Assembly: GCF_029784155.1 (NCBI RefSeq)
Contig: NC_073692.1
Span: 423,026,305-423,090,304, forward strand
DNA: 64,000 bases
Origin: Uranotaenia lowii
Taxonomy: Eukaryota; Arthropoda; Insecta; Diptera; Culicidae
Direction: 5' to 3'
The translations under genes and the position numbers were made by a program. The notes under the pieces were generated by a model. The model saw nothing but the letters and a program-made list of their open reading frames with translations. It was not told where the DNA came from and did not search any database. Positions 24,716 through 35,181 of the stretch are shown piece after piece. Position 1 is the first letter of the stretch; each line of letters opens with the position of its first letter.

Positions 24716-26684
24716 ATTTGTTCGTTAAAAATTAAAAAGATTATTATTGTGCAAGGTATTCAAGAGAAAAAAAAATCAAAAACATTAAAATTGAAAGTCG
24801 TATCAATAAATGCAAAGTTTTTTGAGCATACGTCGTGGAATATTTAAAAATGTGTTTTTATTAAAATCAATTTCATTGGGAATAAGCACGAAAAAGAAAT
24901 CCAGAATTTTTTTTTTTAAATTTATGAATTAAAAATGTTTCATGATACTTAATTGTAATTTTTTTTTATTCATTAATTTTTGACGATTGAACAGTATTCT
25001 GAAACCTTAGTTGACATCCTTCTCATTTGAAAATATTATTTTTCAGTTACATATGATCAAAATTCAAAAATGAACCCCCAAGAAAAACTAATTTTCACAA
25101 TTTGAAACTAGAAGAAAGGATTTAATAATGTTGTTAAGAAATACTGTTTGTAATTGGTATGGTACTTGTGTCAACTTCACTAAAGGACTTTTCAGTATAA
25201 CTGAATATTCAGCTATCAATCGGATTACAACAGACGACAGACACCCTTGTCGAAGTTATAAATTCCTTTTCCGGTATTGTTTTACTTCTCATTCAACCCC
25301 TTTTTCCCGAGCCATAGAGGTATTTGCAGAATCAATCGAGGATCTAACGTGTCAATATCGGCGCTTTGTAAGAAATGCTTTCGAGCAGCAGTAGCATCAA
25401 TAGAATCAACAATATGAAATTTTTCCTCCCCCATGTCAAGGCCCGACAAGTCAAAGTGCCAAACCTTCAAAGAAAGAGGCCCCAACACCATTTGGGTGGT
25501 GCGGGGGTGGAGTGCTATGTCAAAAGCTGATCCCGGGATCGAGATACAATGTGCAAGTGTGCAAAAGAAGCTCAAGTTGACAGCACCGATGGGGAGAAAA
25601 TTTCTTTCGCTTTCGATTGATGTCGGTTCACGTCTCAAAACTACACCGGGCAAGGCTGACGATGCTTTTTTTGCTTCTTTTCTCAAACGCAATTCTCCGG
25701 AGATGAAAGCAAAAGTCTAGGTTCGATTTTTTCGGTGCAGCTGAACGGTGCCAGAAAAGTGTTATGTTACGTTTTGCCATTATTGAGCGATTTTGATTGG
25801 AACGTGTTCTTGAATAAAAAAGGAATAACTTTTATATGAAAATCTAAAAGACTGCCATTTCTGACGATTTTCGTTTTAGAAATATGTGCTAAATATTTTT
25901 TCACAAATTCTACATAAGTTTAACTCATTTTTTTAATTTGAGAAACACGTTTTATGGAAAATTGTATTTAAAAGAAATTGTCAATCAGTCAAATAAATAT
26001 AAAACAATTTTCACACACATCCGATGTTTTGACGTTCAATATGGCTTTTCAGTTACCGCTATGTTTATAAAACGAGTTTTTGATATCTTTATCAGCACAT
26101 GAAACATAAAAGTTTAACTTTAAATCTTCATCTTCTTTAACGGTCATTACACGGAAAGAGAAAATTGCCACTGCTTAACAGGTTCAAACTTCGTGTTCAC
26201 TATTTGTTTATTTTGCTTAGCTCATCATCACCGAGCAAATGAAGCTTAAACCCATAGAAAGAAGCAGCACTTCCTGCCGTGCTCGGAAAATCCTCACGAG
26301 AGGAAAAAGTCCACTTTGCAACAGATTCATGCTAAATACTGCACAAAGAAAGAATATGGCGTGATGCTGCGAGCAACAGTCGAGTATCGCATTGCATCCA
26401 AAACTATTTTGAATACTAACGTACATACATAGACACACACACACACACAAAACCTAGTTTAGCATACACATACCTACACATAAACCGGGGTGCAGTTATT
26501 GCGGAGCCCGGAGTGTAATTTTCATTTTTAATGTGCCTTTTCCGCTTTTCTCGATATCCGTTTCAGTAGAGCAACCCGCGCGCTTCCCGGGGAAAGCTGG
26601 GATTGCTCTGAAACGTGGAAGACAAAATGCGCTGAAGATGTTGTACGCCTAGTAGGGTTACCAAATTTGTAAGTTTCCGCAGCC
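24716..26684. other. Unrecognised stretch with one GC-richer patch
   Basis: Mostly AT-rich. A GC-richer patch at about 25380-25730 carries overlapping ORFs on both strands (25282-25692 minus, 136 codons; 25433-25720 plus, 95 codons). Neither shows a domain I recognise, a convincing start context or splice signals, so no gene is called. A short (CA)n run lies at 26431-26449. Confidence 0.35.
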
Positions 26685-26760
26685 CATGGCGTAGAGGATA
26701 GCCTTCATATCTTCTAAGCCAGCGGGCATGAGATCAAATCCCGACAAAGTTATTTTTGTC
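26685..26760 (+). mobile_element. tRNA-like SINE head
   Basis: A clear polymerase III promoter pair is visible: A-box TGGCGTAGAGG near 26689 and B-box-like AGATCAAATCCCG near 26731, about 32 nt apart, as in a tRNA. The head is similar to that of the SINE at 11178, but the body downstream is not obviously the same. The folded cloverleaf is poor, so this is a SINE head rather than a functional tRNA. Confidence 0.5.
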
Positions 26761-27188
26761 AAATTTCATGTATTCATTGAATGAACGTCTTCGCTTGTTT
26801 GTGGAACAAATCGAACCGCAGTTTGCTAGATGATTCTTTCGTAGCTTACGTCGGCAATTTGAATCCTCACTGCATTTAGCATGAAGGGATCTCTTTGCAC
26901 CTCTGCTAATAGACGACGTAAATTTCCAACATTGATTCTATCCTGCCGATAAAATTATACCTACACACAGATTTCTCAATCGACCCATGGCAAACACGAA
27001 ACACAAGGCCAGTGATGCCACATTTCTATCGGTATTTTGAAACCCAAAAAAATCTTTTATCGGTATGAAAATCGGTATTTGAGTAATGCTTACATTTTCA
27101 ACTTCCTAACGTATTTTTCTTTAAATAGAACCTTGCAATAAACAGCAAGTCTAAGAACTCTTATGAATGTTCAATTTAAGTTAAAAAC

Positions 27189-27215
27189 TAGCTGACTAAA
27201 TGTGTTTTAGCATAT
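27189..27215 (-). mobile_element. Helitron 3'-end remnant
   Basis: The text CTAGCTGACTAAATGTGTTT resembles the plus-strand reading of the H2/H4 3' end (CTAGCTGACCCGGTGTGCTT) and follows an A. No matching 5' TCTATATATA terminus was found downstream, so only a decayed end is called. Confidence 0.35.
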
Positions 27216-27994
27216 ATTATTGCATTTTCTCCGTAACTTGGTTCTAGGTAACACTAGTTTACACAAAAAGACGGTTTGGAAATTTTAACAGAACTTTATG
27301 TTTGTTATGACTTGTACAGTTTTTTATTAATTTTAAAACTATCTGCTTTTGCTGACGAAAATCACAAATGAAAAATCTGCAGAAAATGCGAAACATTTTT
27401 TTTTCTTTCCAGTACTCATAACTTAATGGAAATTTATTTAAAATGTTACCGTTTGATAAGAAAACTAGGTGCATGGCGAGCACCTTCAGATTACTCGTTG
27501 TTTAGGCATATAAATTAAGTAAAAACTTGAGAAATGTGCTCTAAAAGAAGGTGTTCTTCCGAAAAAGATTAAAAAACACATAGTTTTACTAGAACTGAAA
27601 GTACCCATTTTGCCTGGTTGGGTCTTTAATTCTGCGATCTCTTCAGTTAGGTACTTATAATATCATTTATTTGGCTAATGTAATGATATTTCATACCGTG
27701 TATCTGATTGCACTTCAAATCTCGACGTACCCCATCTGGCGACGAGTTGAACCAGGGTTATATTATATTCGAACGGTGTATGTACTTCCTTGAAAAGTTA
27801 GCATCTCACGAGACAAGAGCTTTAATGCGATTGTCAATTGAAATTGACCTTAAGAAACTTCTATTGGCAGTCGCAGAAGGTCAAATATCAGCCTTGAGCT
27901 TAGTCCATTGGCTTTTAGGTTGAGTACCATAATAGTGCATTATTTGACAGAACAAAGGAAAAAACAGCGCGAACAACTGAACGAATTATGAGAG

Positions 27995-28115
27995 GGAGCC
28001 GGGATGATCTTTGCAGAATACTTTAAAAGTTGTACAGATCAAAGTTATGCCACGCCAGCTACCGAACATTTTCTTCTTTCTACGGGACCTTAACGAGGAT
28101 AGCTTGAATGAAGTA
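27995..28115 (-). pseudogene. RTE-type reverse transcriptase fragment
   Basis: Read on the minus strand this about 120-bp piece matches the LINE at 40612-40730: AGCTATCCTCGTTAAGGTCC, then GGCATAACTTTGATCTGTAC and AAGTATTCTGCAAAG. It encodes the reverse transcriptase segment with WRGITLICTTFKVFCK. It is a short relic within the hAT-like element 27010-28266, far too small to function. Confidence 0.75.
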
Positions 28116-28415
28116 GGAATGTTGAAGTGGGATGAATTTTGAGTTAAAATCTTAAAAATCGGTATGTGTTGCCAAAATTCGGTAATCGGTATATACCGAT
28201 TCTTGGTCAAAATTTCGCTCAAAAATCGGTATAAATACCGGAAAATCGGTATGTGTGGCATCGCTGCACAAGGCCCACACTCGAGTCCGTGTTCGCCGCT
28301 CAGTGACAAAACGAGAGTCACCTCGGACCGTTCGGAGAGCCGCTGCGCGCTGCATTGTTAGGCGCTGCGTGTTGTTCCGGACACGCAGTGAGCTATAGCT
28401 GTGCCTGTCTGACTC

Positions 28416-29751
28416 CACTGAACAAAATCGGGCTATAAGGTTTATTGGAAATTTTAGTGTTTTTGCACTAAAGGAAAATCCAATACTTTTTACGAATGCA
28501 CGAATTTTATAGGAAAATTTCAATGAATTTTAAAGTGCGCCATGATGATATAATTTACTATTAATAGAAGTAAAATTACCAGTACATAGATGTAATAAAA
28601 ATGTCGTAGTTCAATTTGTTCTTAAATTTAAGTTTTTTTTTAATTGCAGCGTAAATAAATGACATCATTGAGATTCATTATACAAATTTTATTGATGGAA
28701 GATTAATCCCGTCTAAAAAAATACATCCATCTCTGGCCTCTGTATGTTAGAGAAAATTTTTCGTTAAAATCAATTGAACATTTAATTTGGAGCATTTTCT
28801 GGATTCGGTTTTTGTTCTCAGCCGTTCTGTTGATGAGGATTCATCTCGTCATCTCATAATCCGTTTTTATTTCATCATCTGAAATCGACATTCATTATAA
28901 TCTTAATCTTAATTATAAACTCGTTGAAAATGCATGTATGTTAATTTTCAAAACTTACCGATTAAAAGCTTTCCGTAATCGCGAAGGTGCAGGTCCGGAA
29001 GTTCTTCTGGTCCGGGTTACTCCAGTGTCAGGAAGGATATCATTCAAAAAGCCAAATCTCGCTGGGGAGTTGAATGAAGGAACACCAGTATTGAATTTAT
29101 TTTTGAAGTTGTAGCTTAATTATTCACCTTATGCTGATGTTGTATGATGATCATTTTGATCTTCCGCCTAATCAAAATTTTGCACCCATAAGTTACTCTG
29201 GCCAGATGTCAAATTTAAATTGTTATGATCCTTCCATTTAAATCAGATGAAAGCTGGAAAAAATAAATTCAAGAAAAACGATATTTTTAATTTAATTGAG
29301 AAGTTATGATTACTTACATATTCAAAACATTTTGGAGATTAATTTTTTTCTCCCTAGTTGTTTGATTCTTCGCCGCTTAAGGATTTTTTTTATTCCGCAC
29401 TGCGGAGTCTTAGAACGGAAGTCTTAGAAACACACATTTCCGTTCTATTTTGTTGCATTTTATGTTTACCGGCAGCTAGACTCAATTCCTCCAAGTCAAA
29501 ACAAGTACCGAAACTAAACGAACAAAGGTATTGGATTTTCCTATACATTTCAAAAAGCGCTACAAGCTTATTAGATTCATCGAATTTTCTAGTACTTTTT
29601 ACTCGATACTGTCGGATATCGACAAACTTGTAAAAAGTATTGGGTTTTGTAATATTTTTTACTGAATATACCATTAGTATCTATCAGACAGTAAAATCAT
29701 AAAAATTATTAAAATGGACCTACACATTTTATAGCCCGATTTGGTTCAGTG
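28416..29751. mobile_element. TIR element of 1.3 kb, class uncertain
   Basis: The ends are inverted repeats: CACTGAACAAAATCGGGCTA at the left and, reverse-complemented, CACTGAACCAAATCGGGCTA at the right, extending to about 23 bp with one mismatch. Subterminal text is also shared in inverted form (CCAATACTTTTTAC near 28480 and its complement near 29635). The flanking 8-mers agree at only 4 of 8 positions, so the target duplication and hence the superfamily are uncertain. The small ORFs at 29358-29674 lie inside and have no recognised product. Confidence 0.6.
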
Positions 29752-30289
29752 TCGGCTGCTCTCGCAGATTTCAGATAGAGCAGGGGTGAGCTACCGCGGC
29801 CCGCGAGACCCTTGTGTGCGGCCCGCGAAACTTTTTTCAAATTTTTATGCCTGTTCTATTTTCTACAATGGGTAGTTAAGAAAATTTCAGATAGTTAACT
29901 TTTTTCTGACATTTTAAGCATTTATTTTGAGTCGGAAGGACAGCCAAAAATAGGAATGTGTAGTTTCAAAGGAATTTCGAAGTCGATTTATTGAAGTCAT
30001 TACCTATTTTCATTGCAAGCAAAAATATAAAGTTGAATGATAAAAAATATGCTCAGCAGATTTTTTTAAAATTATTATATCCAATTCGGGAAAAAAGCTT
30101 GTTCTGTTAGCATTCAAATACTGGCAAAAAAATTAAACCAAAAATTTGTGATATATTTTTTATTTCTTAATTTTGACGAAAATTACGAAAGTTAAAAAAT
30201 AAAGCCTAGGTGAACGATTTAGATTTTTTTATCAGCATGAATCGACCCACAAAAATTATTAGTTCTTGATAAAAACAATTGATATCTGA

Positions 30290-30549
30290 AGTTCTGTGAT
30301 TTCACCCAAAATATCTGTGATGCTTGTATCAGAAATTTGATAGAAAATTTATCACAAACATCGATAAAGTGAGATATTTCATTTATAATTCGCAATCAAC
30401 ATTACCAGAGTGATAATTTAGCTTTAGAAATCCTATCGCAATGATATCTTAATAATATTCGAAATGTGGATAAAATTCTAAGTTCTGTGGATGAAGTTGC
30501 TTAAAAATACGTGAAATTGAACATTTTTCTGTGATTTCGACAACCTTGC
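30290..30549. mobile_element. Partial copy of the TTCTGTGA hAT MITE
   Basis: CTGTGATTTCGACAACCTTG (30528-30547) matches the right end of the element at 45392-45793 (TTGTGATTTCGGCAACCTTG), and upstream text holds several TCTGTGAT units. The left end was not found, so this is a partial copy. Confidence 0.5.
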
Positions 30550-30813
30550 TCAACATCTGAATGCAATGATCCAATACAGAACTTAAATTTAAACAAACGA
30601 GTTTTTTTTTAACGTTTTTAAGGAAAAAAATCTAGGCTTTGAGGATAATTTTTAATGAAAGAAAAAAATCACAGAAAGTAAAATAGCGATTCAACGTCCA
30701 ACGTTCAGAAGACTGTGATTTCTTTAAAAATATATTTATAACACAGTGATAACTAACACTGTGGTAAGCTCGAAAAGATTTTTTAATGGAAGTGATGACG
30801 AATTTTATCATCG

Positions 30814-31388
30814 GTTTAAACCAGGCTTGTAAGTGGTCACCATCGTTTGAATTTTTCCGGAGACTACCATCACACATCGTTCGTGACAATCGTGGAGAGC
30901 GCAATCGTTTGATCGGAGAGCAAAAAAATGTCAAATGAAATTTTGATCTTTTTTGTGGTTAGTCGTTTGACTTTCATCCCTCTTGTGTAGATAATCGAGA
31001 TAATCGTTCCACATTGTTCGACCAACACATCCAAACATCACCCGGCGCTGCAGAGTGGCGATTTTTTTTTCAACAGGAGGGAGTGAATAGAAAAGATTGC
31101 ATTTGCTTATTGAGTCTGTAAGTTCTGCTGCGTGAAAGAGATAGGCGATGTCGTAAACTGTCGGGAATTATGGTCGTTTGACCATCATATTATCCCTCTC
31201 GTGTACCAAGACACGAAATTTCGTTCGACAATCACACAAAGAAGAATGAATGTCGTTTCATTGATGTTAGTCGACTGTTCGGCAAATTTTCGGTCGCATT
31301 CGTTTGATGGCACGAACAATGAAACTGATAAAAGCAGGCTGTGCGACTGTCAGAGAAAATGTCGATGGTTTACAAGTCTGGTTTAAAC
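30814..31388. mobile_element. MITE with GTTTAAACCAG termini
   Basis: The left end GTTTAAACCAGGCTTGTAA and the reverse complement of the right end GTTTAAACCAGACTTGTAA match at 18 of 19 positions. The 575-bp interior has a diverged direct repeat (TCGTTTGACTTTCATCCCTC near 30962, TCGTTTGACCATCATATTAT near 31173). No target duplication is obvious and no protein is encoded. The ORF at 31132-31386 runs into the right TIR and is not a gene. Confidence 0.65.
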
Positions 31389-32158
31389 AAGAATGTTGTT
31401 ATAACGAATGTTCGCCAGGAGTACTTTTTAAAAATTGAGAGAATTTTAAAATGATAAAAATTGAGCGAGGTACCTTTTCAATATCGGGTTTAAAAAAAAA
31501 GCCTGTCTTCGAACACGTGAATTTGTTTTATCTTTTACTTTTTCAGATTTGTTTTGACCAATAATTTGTAATTATGAAAAATGATGTGAATTTCTAATAA
31601 TTATCTCAAAAAAAAAAAATTATTTTAAGTGCGGCCCGCTGACAAGATTTCTAATTTAAATTGGCCCGTTGTTTCAAAAGTTTGCTTAGAGCATTTTGTG
31701 GACAAGAAAGAGTGGAAAACATTGAGCGAGTGTGGTTTTGTTTTGAGCGAAAGTGCGACAACGGCCAGAACCAGGGTTGCCAACATTTTTTTTTAAATCA
31801 GGGACTGATGAAAATAAAAATCAGGTTACGCCAAAGTCAAGGAATATTTAAAGAAAGTAGTGCCAAGACAGCCCTGCCTTAGTATTGGTACAGGCTGAGA
31901 CGTCACAATCACGAAAAATCTGTTAATTTACTAGGAAACTTTTCTTTTTCGATGATAATTCGAGAATCTGCTGGAAATTTTCCATTTTGAAAACATGTTG
32001 TTGTAAAGGGTGATACGGTCAAAATTTGGTCAATATCAACTTGACATATTTCTTTCAATTTTGCATTTAAAAAACCTGAACACCCCTCATTTTGAAGGTG
32101 TGTGTGTGTAGAATGTTGCTTCTATTTTGATTTTGGAATTCACTCTTCAGTTGTCAAA

Positions 32159-34185
32159 ATGCCGTCCAAGGAAGAAGTGCTGCGTATCAAAATCCGAGCT
32201 ACTCGCACGCAAAGCTGGCAAAATCGGTAAAAGTTGCCAAATCAACCGTTACAAATGTAATCAAGGTGTTTGGGGAAAGTTTGTCGACAGCCAGGAAGTC
32301 TGGATCAGGGAGAAATAACCGGAATCCGCTGAGACGACAAAGAGAGTTGCCGGTAGTTTCAAGCGAAACCCTAACCTCTCTCTCCGAGATGCCGCAAATA
32401 AGCTGGATGTATCGTCTACAACCGTGCATCGAGCCAAAAAACGAGCCGGACTATTGACTTACAAGAAGGTAGTGTAAGAATCAGAGATAATTAGGAGGCC
32501 AAGAGTTTGTTTTTGATAACCCGATCTGATCCTTTCCAGATGTCAAACAATACTTGTTATACTAAACTCGGTCTTTTAATATAATTACGGCATCCTACAT
32601 TATCAGAAGTGGGATAAAGAACAAGACACCACCATGGAAAATTGGCAACTTGAAGAAGATTCTGTTCTGGCAGGAAATTTCTTCCTTAGAGGACAGTGAA
32701 TAGTTCCGGATCTGCCGGTAGAAGCTGAGAACCAGCTTTTACAGACACTGGCGCTGCTACGATGGCAGGCACTAGTGGAGCCGGAGATGCCGGAGATTCA
32801 ACTTTCCTGCATGCTGCAATATAATGCGTTTGTTGGAAGAATCCAATCCTGAAGTTGTTATACTGATTTAAAGAATGAATTGGGTTCGAAGCATGAGATC
32901 ACCATGGAATACCACAACAGAGAAGATTTGTTCCGAGGGTTCACCAGCTGAGAAAAGTCCTAATGATGAAATGAGGAACGTCCCGGATGCAACGCTAGAG
33001 ACTGATGGTGCAGTTTTCCAGGCACTGACGCTGTCTAGGTGACAGGAAGTGCTAGAGCCGAGGATCGCGGGAGTTCAGTCAACAGATCATGTGAGGAGTT
33101 AGATAGTTTGGTTCGACCCGGAACAGCAATTCAAGGCTTGTGTAATTCAACGCGTATCTAAATGAAGATCTAGAAAAGAAGCAGAGCATTCAAAATTCCA
33201 CGTCAGTACTTGATAAAAGTAAACATTTTTTTAGAATTTTTTTTTCGAAGGTTTAGTTCACTTTTTTTTCTGAAATTTTAGTGTATTTGTTAGTACTTAT
33301 GTTAATATTTTGTAGTTCAGAATTTCATGAAATGACACATCGAGGACGATGTGGTTGTCAGAATGGTCGAGTTGTAAGAATCAGATATAATCAGGAGGCC
33401 ACGAGTTTGTCTTTGATAATCCGATCAGAGTGCTATTCATCAAGTATTCCTTTCCAGATGTCAAACAATAAACTTGTTAAACTAAAATTGGTCTTTAAAT
33501 ATAATTAAGGCATCCTACAGTAGTAACTCCAAATCGCGATGATAAACAAAATACGACGGCCAAAGCGCGATCCCAGGGGCTGAACACGACGATGCTGACG
33601 AAATTTGACTGCGTGGTAATGAACGACGACACCTACGTCAAAGCCGACTACAAGCAGCTTCCGGGACAGGAGTTTTATACGGCAAAAGTAAAGGGAAAGG
33701 TAGCAGATATTTTCAAGCACAATAAACTGTCAAAGTTCACGAAGAAATATCTGGTTTGGCAAGCCATCTGTACCTGTGGCTTAGAAAGCAGCATTTTCAT
33801 AGCTTCCGGGACTGTCTACCAAGAAATTTACGTGAAAGAGTGTTTGAATAAACGTCTGCTGCCTTTCCTGAAGAAACACGGTTGTTTCGTACTGTTTTGG
33901 CCGGATTTGGCATCTTGCCATTACAGTAAAAAGGCCATGGAGTGGTACGCCGCCAGCTTGTTCCCAAGGACAAGAACCCTCCCAGCTCCGCCCAATTGAG
34001 AAATACTGGGCTATTGTCAAGCGGAACCTAAAGAAAACCAAAAAACTGCTAAGGACGAGCAGCAGTTCAAGGCAAACTGGCTTTCTGCGGCGAAGACAAG
34101 GTGGACAAGGTAGGCTGTACAAAATCTGATGGCAGGGGTTAAGCGTAAGACCCGGCAATTCGGATTTGGAAAAGCGGAAGCCTAA
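32159..34185 (+). pseudogene. D37E mariner transposase, disrupted
   Basis: A cut-and-paste transposase of the Tc1/mariner superfamily. The ATG at 32159 starts a helix-turn-helix N-terminal region that leaves frame within about 24 codons. The coding text then runs to 32472, is split by the LTR element, and resumes at 33520. The catalytic core is visible at 33592-33999: the first Asp in MNDDTYVKADY and the second in LFWPDLASCHY. The third residue, Glu of PIEKYW (about 34000), is out of frame because of a deletion just upstream. The end is TAA at 34183. Parts from 32199 to 32457 show stops and shifts. It is a dead copy; the family assignment is from motifs and TIRs. Confidence 0.85.
32473..33519 (+). 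mobile_element. Miniature LTR retrotransposon (TRIM-like)
   Basis: Two direct repeats bound the insertion: a left LTR at 32473-32599 and a right LTR at 33373-33519, both beginning TGTAAGAATCAGA and ending GGCATCCTACA (TG...CA). A 4-bp target duplication GTAG flanks it (32469-32472 and 33520-33523). Just inside the left LTR is TTATCAGAAGTGGGATAAAG, a plausible primer-binding site of the internal tRNA-Met type used by some copia elements, which is inference. The internal 773 bp has only short ORFs and an internal diverged duplication. The LTRs differ by an about 20-bp indel and several substitutions, so it is not recent. Confidence 0.85.
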
Positions 34186-34320
34186 CTGAATATTCATGAA
34201 TTTTATACTAATTAAACTTGAAAAAGAAATTTAATTTGATTTTATAAATAAACGATTTCACTGATTTATACGCGTTTTCCCTTGACCAAATTTTGACCGT
34301 ATTACCCTTTACGACAATTA

Positions 34321-35179
34321 GAGTAAGGTGGGGTAAAAGTACGAGTCGGGTAAAAGTACGTTTTAAGATTATCACCAACTGAGAACAGCAAAATTCCAAA
34401 CTCTGGCGTGGATTGATAATGATTTGGACTGCCTACATCCAGACATAACTTTTTTTCGTGAAAGTTGAAAATAGTCCCAAAAATGACGAAAAGTAGCATT
34501 TTTGCATAAATGATGTAATTTTAAAAATAACGGCAAACATGTTTGAGCAATCAAAATTTTGGCTTTCAATGAAAGTGTTAATGTGTCAGTTTAGTTGTTT
34601 TCAACCACTATCGAATGCCGAAGAAAGAATTTCATTAAAGTTTGTCTGTTTTGCTCAGTAAATTATGAATCTTAAAAAACCTCAAAGGGGCAAAAGTACG
34701 AACTGCAAATGGGGCAAAAGTACGAATGATATACACGATCCAAAGTTTTAACTTTTTTTTTAAAATGCACTGGAAACATCAGCGCATATTTTACGCTCTA
34801 TAAAAACCTGCTCGAGCGAAAAATTGCTCAAATACGATGAGAACTGGACTTCGTAAAGCAGATAAATATGGACAATTAGTGGAGAAGTCCGTATGCGCTT
34901 AGGTTGTTCGCCTATGTATAAGATTTGTATCAGAAATAAAAACAGAAGCTGCGGCTGTAAACAAAGATTCATATAAAATAATATTCCTCTTGACTTCATG
35001 CATAAAAATGGAATTTTGACGACTGCTATCAAATGCGTCGATCGATTATCTTCGTAATTTTTAGAAGAGAGATAAAAGTCTAAGGAATCAAATGGTGCTC
35101 TTGGTTTTTTGGAAAAACAACTGCAAAATTTTCTAAAAATAGGATAGCAATAAGGTCGTACTTTTACCCCACCATACTC
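34321..35179. mobile_element. TA-flanked MITE with GGTGGGGTAAAAGTACGA TIRs
   Basis: Left end GAGTAAGGTGGGGTAAAAGT and right end (reverse complement) GAGTATGGTGGGGTAAAAGT continue to about 24 bp with one mismatch. TA flanks both sides (34319-34320 and 35180-35181). The core GGGGCAAAAGTACGA recurs internally near 34685 and 34710. The 859-bp element encodes nothing recognisable. It begins only about 8 bp after the end of the D37E mariner. Confidence 0.85.
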
Positions 35180-35181
35180 TA

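Larger units (their letters stand above)
27010..28266. mobile_element. hAT-like non-autonomous element with 8-bp TSD
   Basis: The terminal inverted repeat is CAGTGATGCCACA at the left and, reverse-complemented, CAGCGATGCCACA at the right. The 8-mer CACAAGGC flanks both ends perfectly (27002-27009 and 28267-28274), the hallmark of hAT transposition. The subterminal regions are rich in ATCGGTAT on both strands. It carries no transposase; inside it are a Helitron end remnant (27189) and an RTE fragment (27995-28115). Related ends occur at 14690-14839 and 58842-58960. Confidence 0.85.
29780..31690. mobile_element. hAT-like element with GCGGCCCGC subterminal motifs
   Basis: The left end reads CAGGGGTGAGCTACCGCGGC followed by a second GCGGCCCGCG at 29819. 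Near the right end are GTGCGGCCCGCTGAC (31629) and TTGGCCCGTTG, then CAAAAGTTTGC. CAGGGGTG-type termini next to repeated GGCCCGC motifs are typical of animal hAT non-autonomous elements. The right terminus has decayed and no target duplication was found. A separate MITE (30814-31388) and an end of the TTCTGTGA family (30526-30549) lie inside. Confidence 0.45.
32006..34309 (+). mobile_element. Tc1/mariner-superfamily element, ITmD37E type
   Basis: Terminal inverted repeats AAGGGTGATACGGTCAAAAT (left) and AAGGGTAATACGGTCAAAAT (right, reverse complement) continue to about 28 bp with one mismatch. TA dinucleotides flank the element at 32004-32005 and 34310-34311. It holds one transposase gene, broken by frameshifts, stops and a nested LTR element (32473-33519). 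Mosquito D37E mariners have these termini as far as I know. This copy cannot make its own transposase but its ends look intact. Confidence 0.9.

Noticed and set aside
25282..25720. Overlapping ORFs of 136 (minus) and 95 (plus) codons in a GC-richer patch
   Set aside because: No recognisable domain, no splice signals and equal openness on both strands. A codon-conservation test on a related genome would decide.
26685..26760. A functional tRNA gene
   Set aside because: A- and B-boxes are present but the acceptor stem does not pair, and the head is shared with a dispersed SINE.
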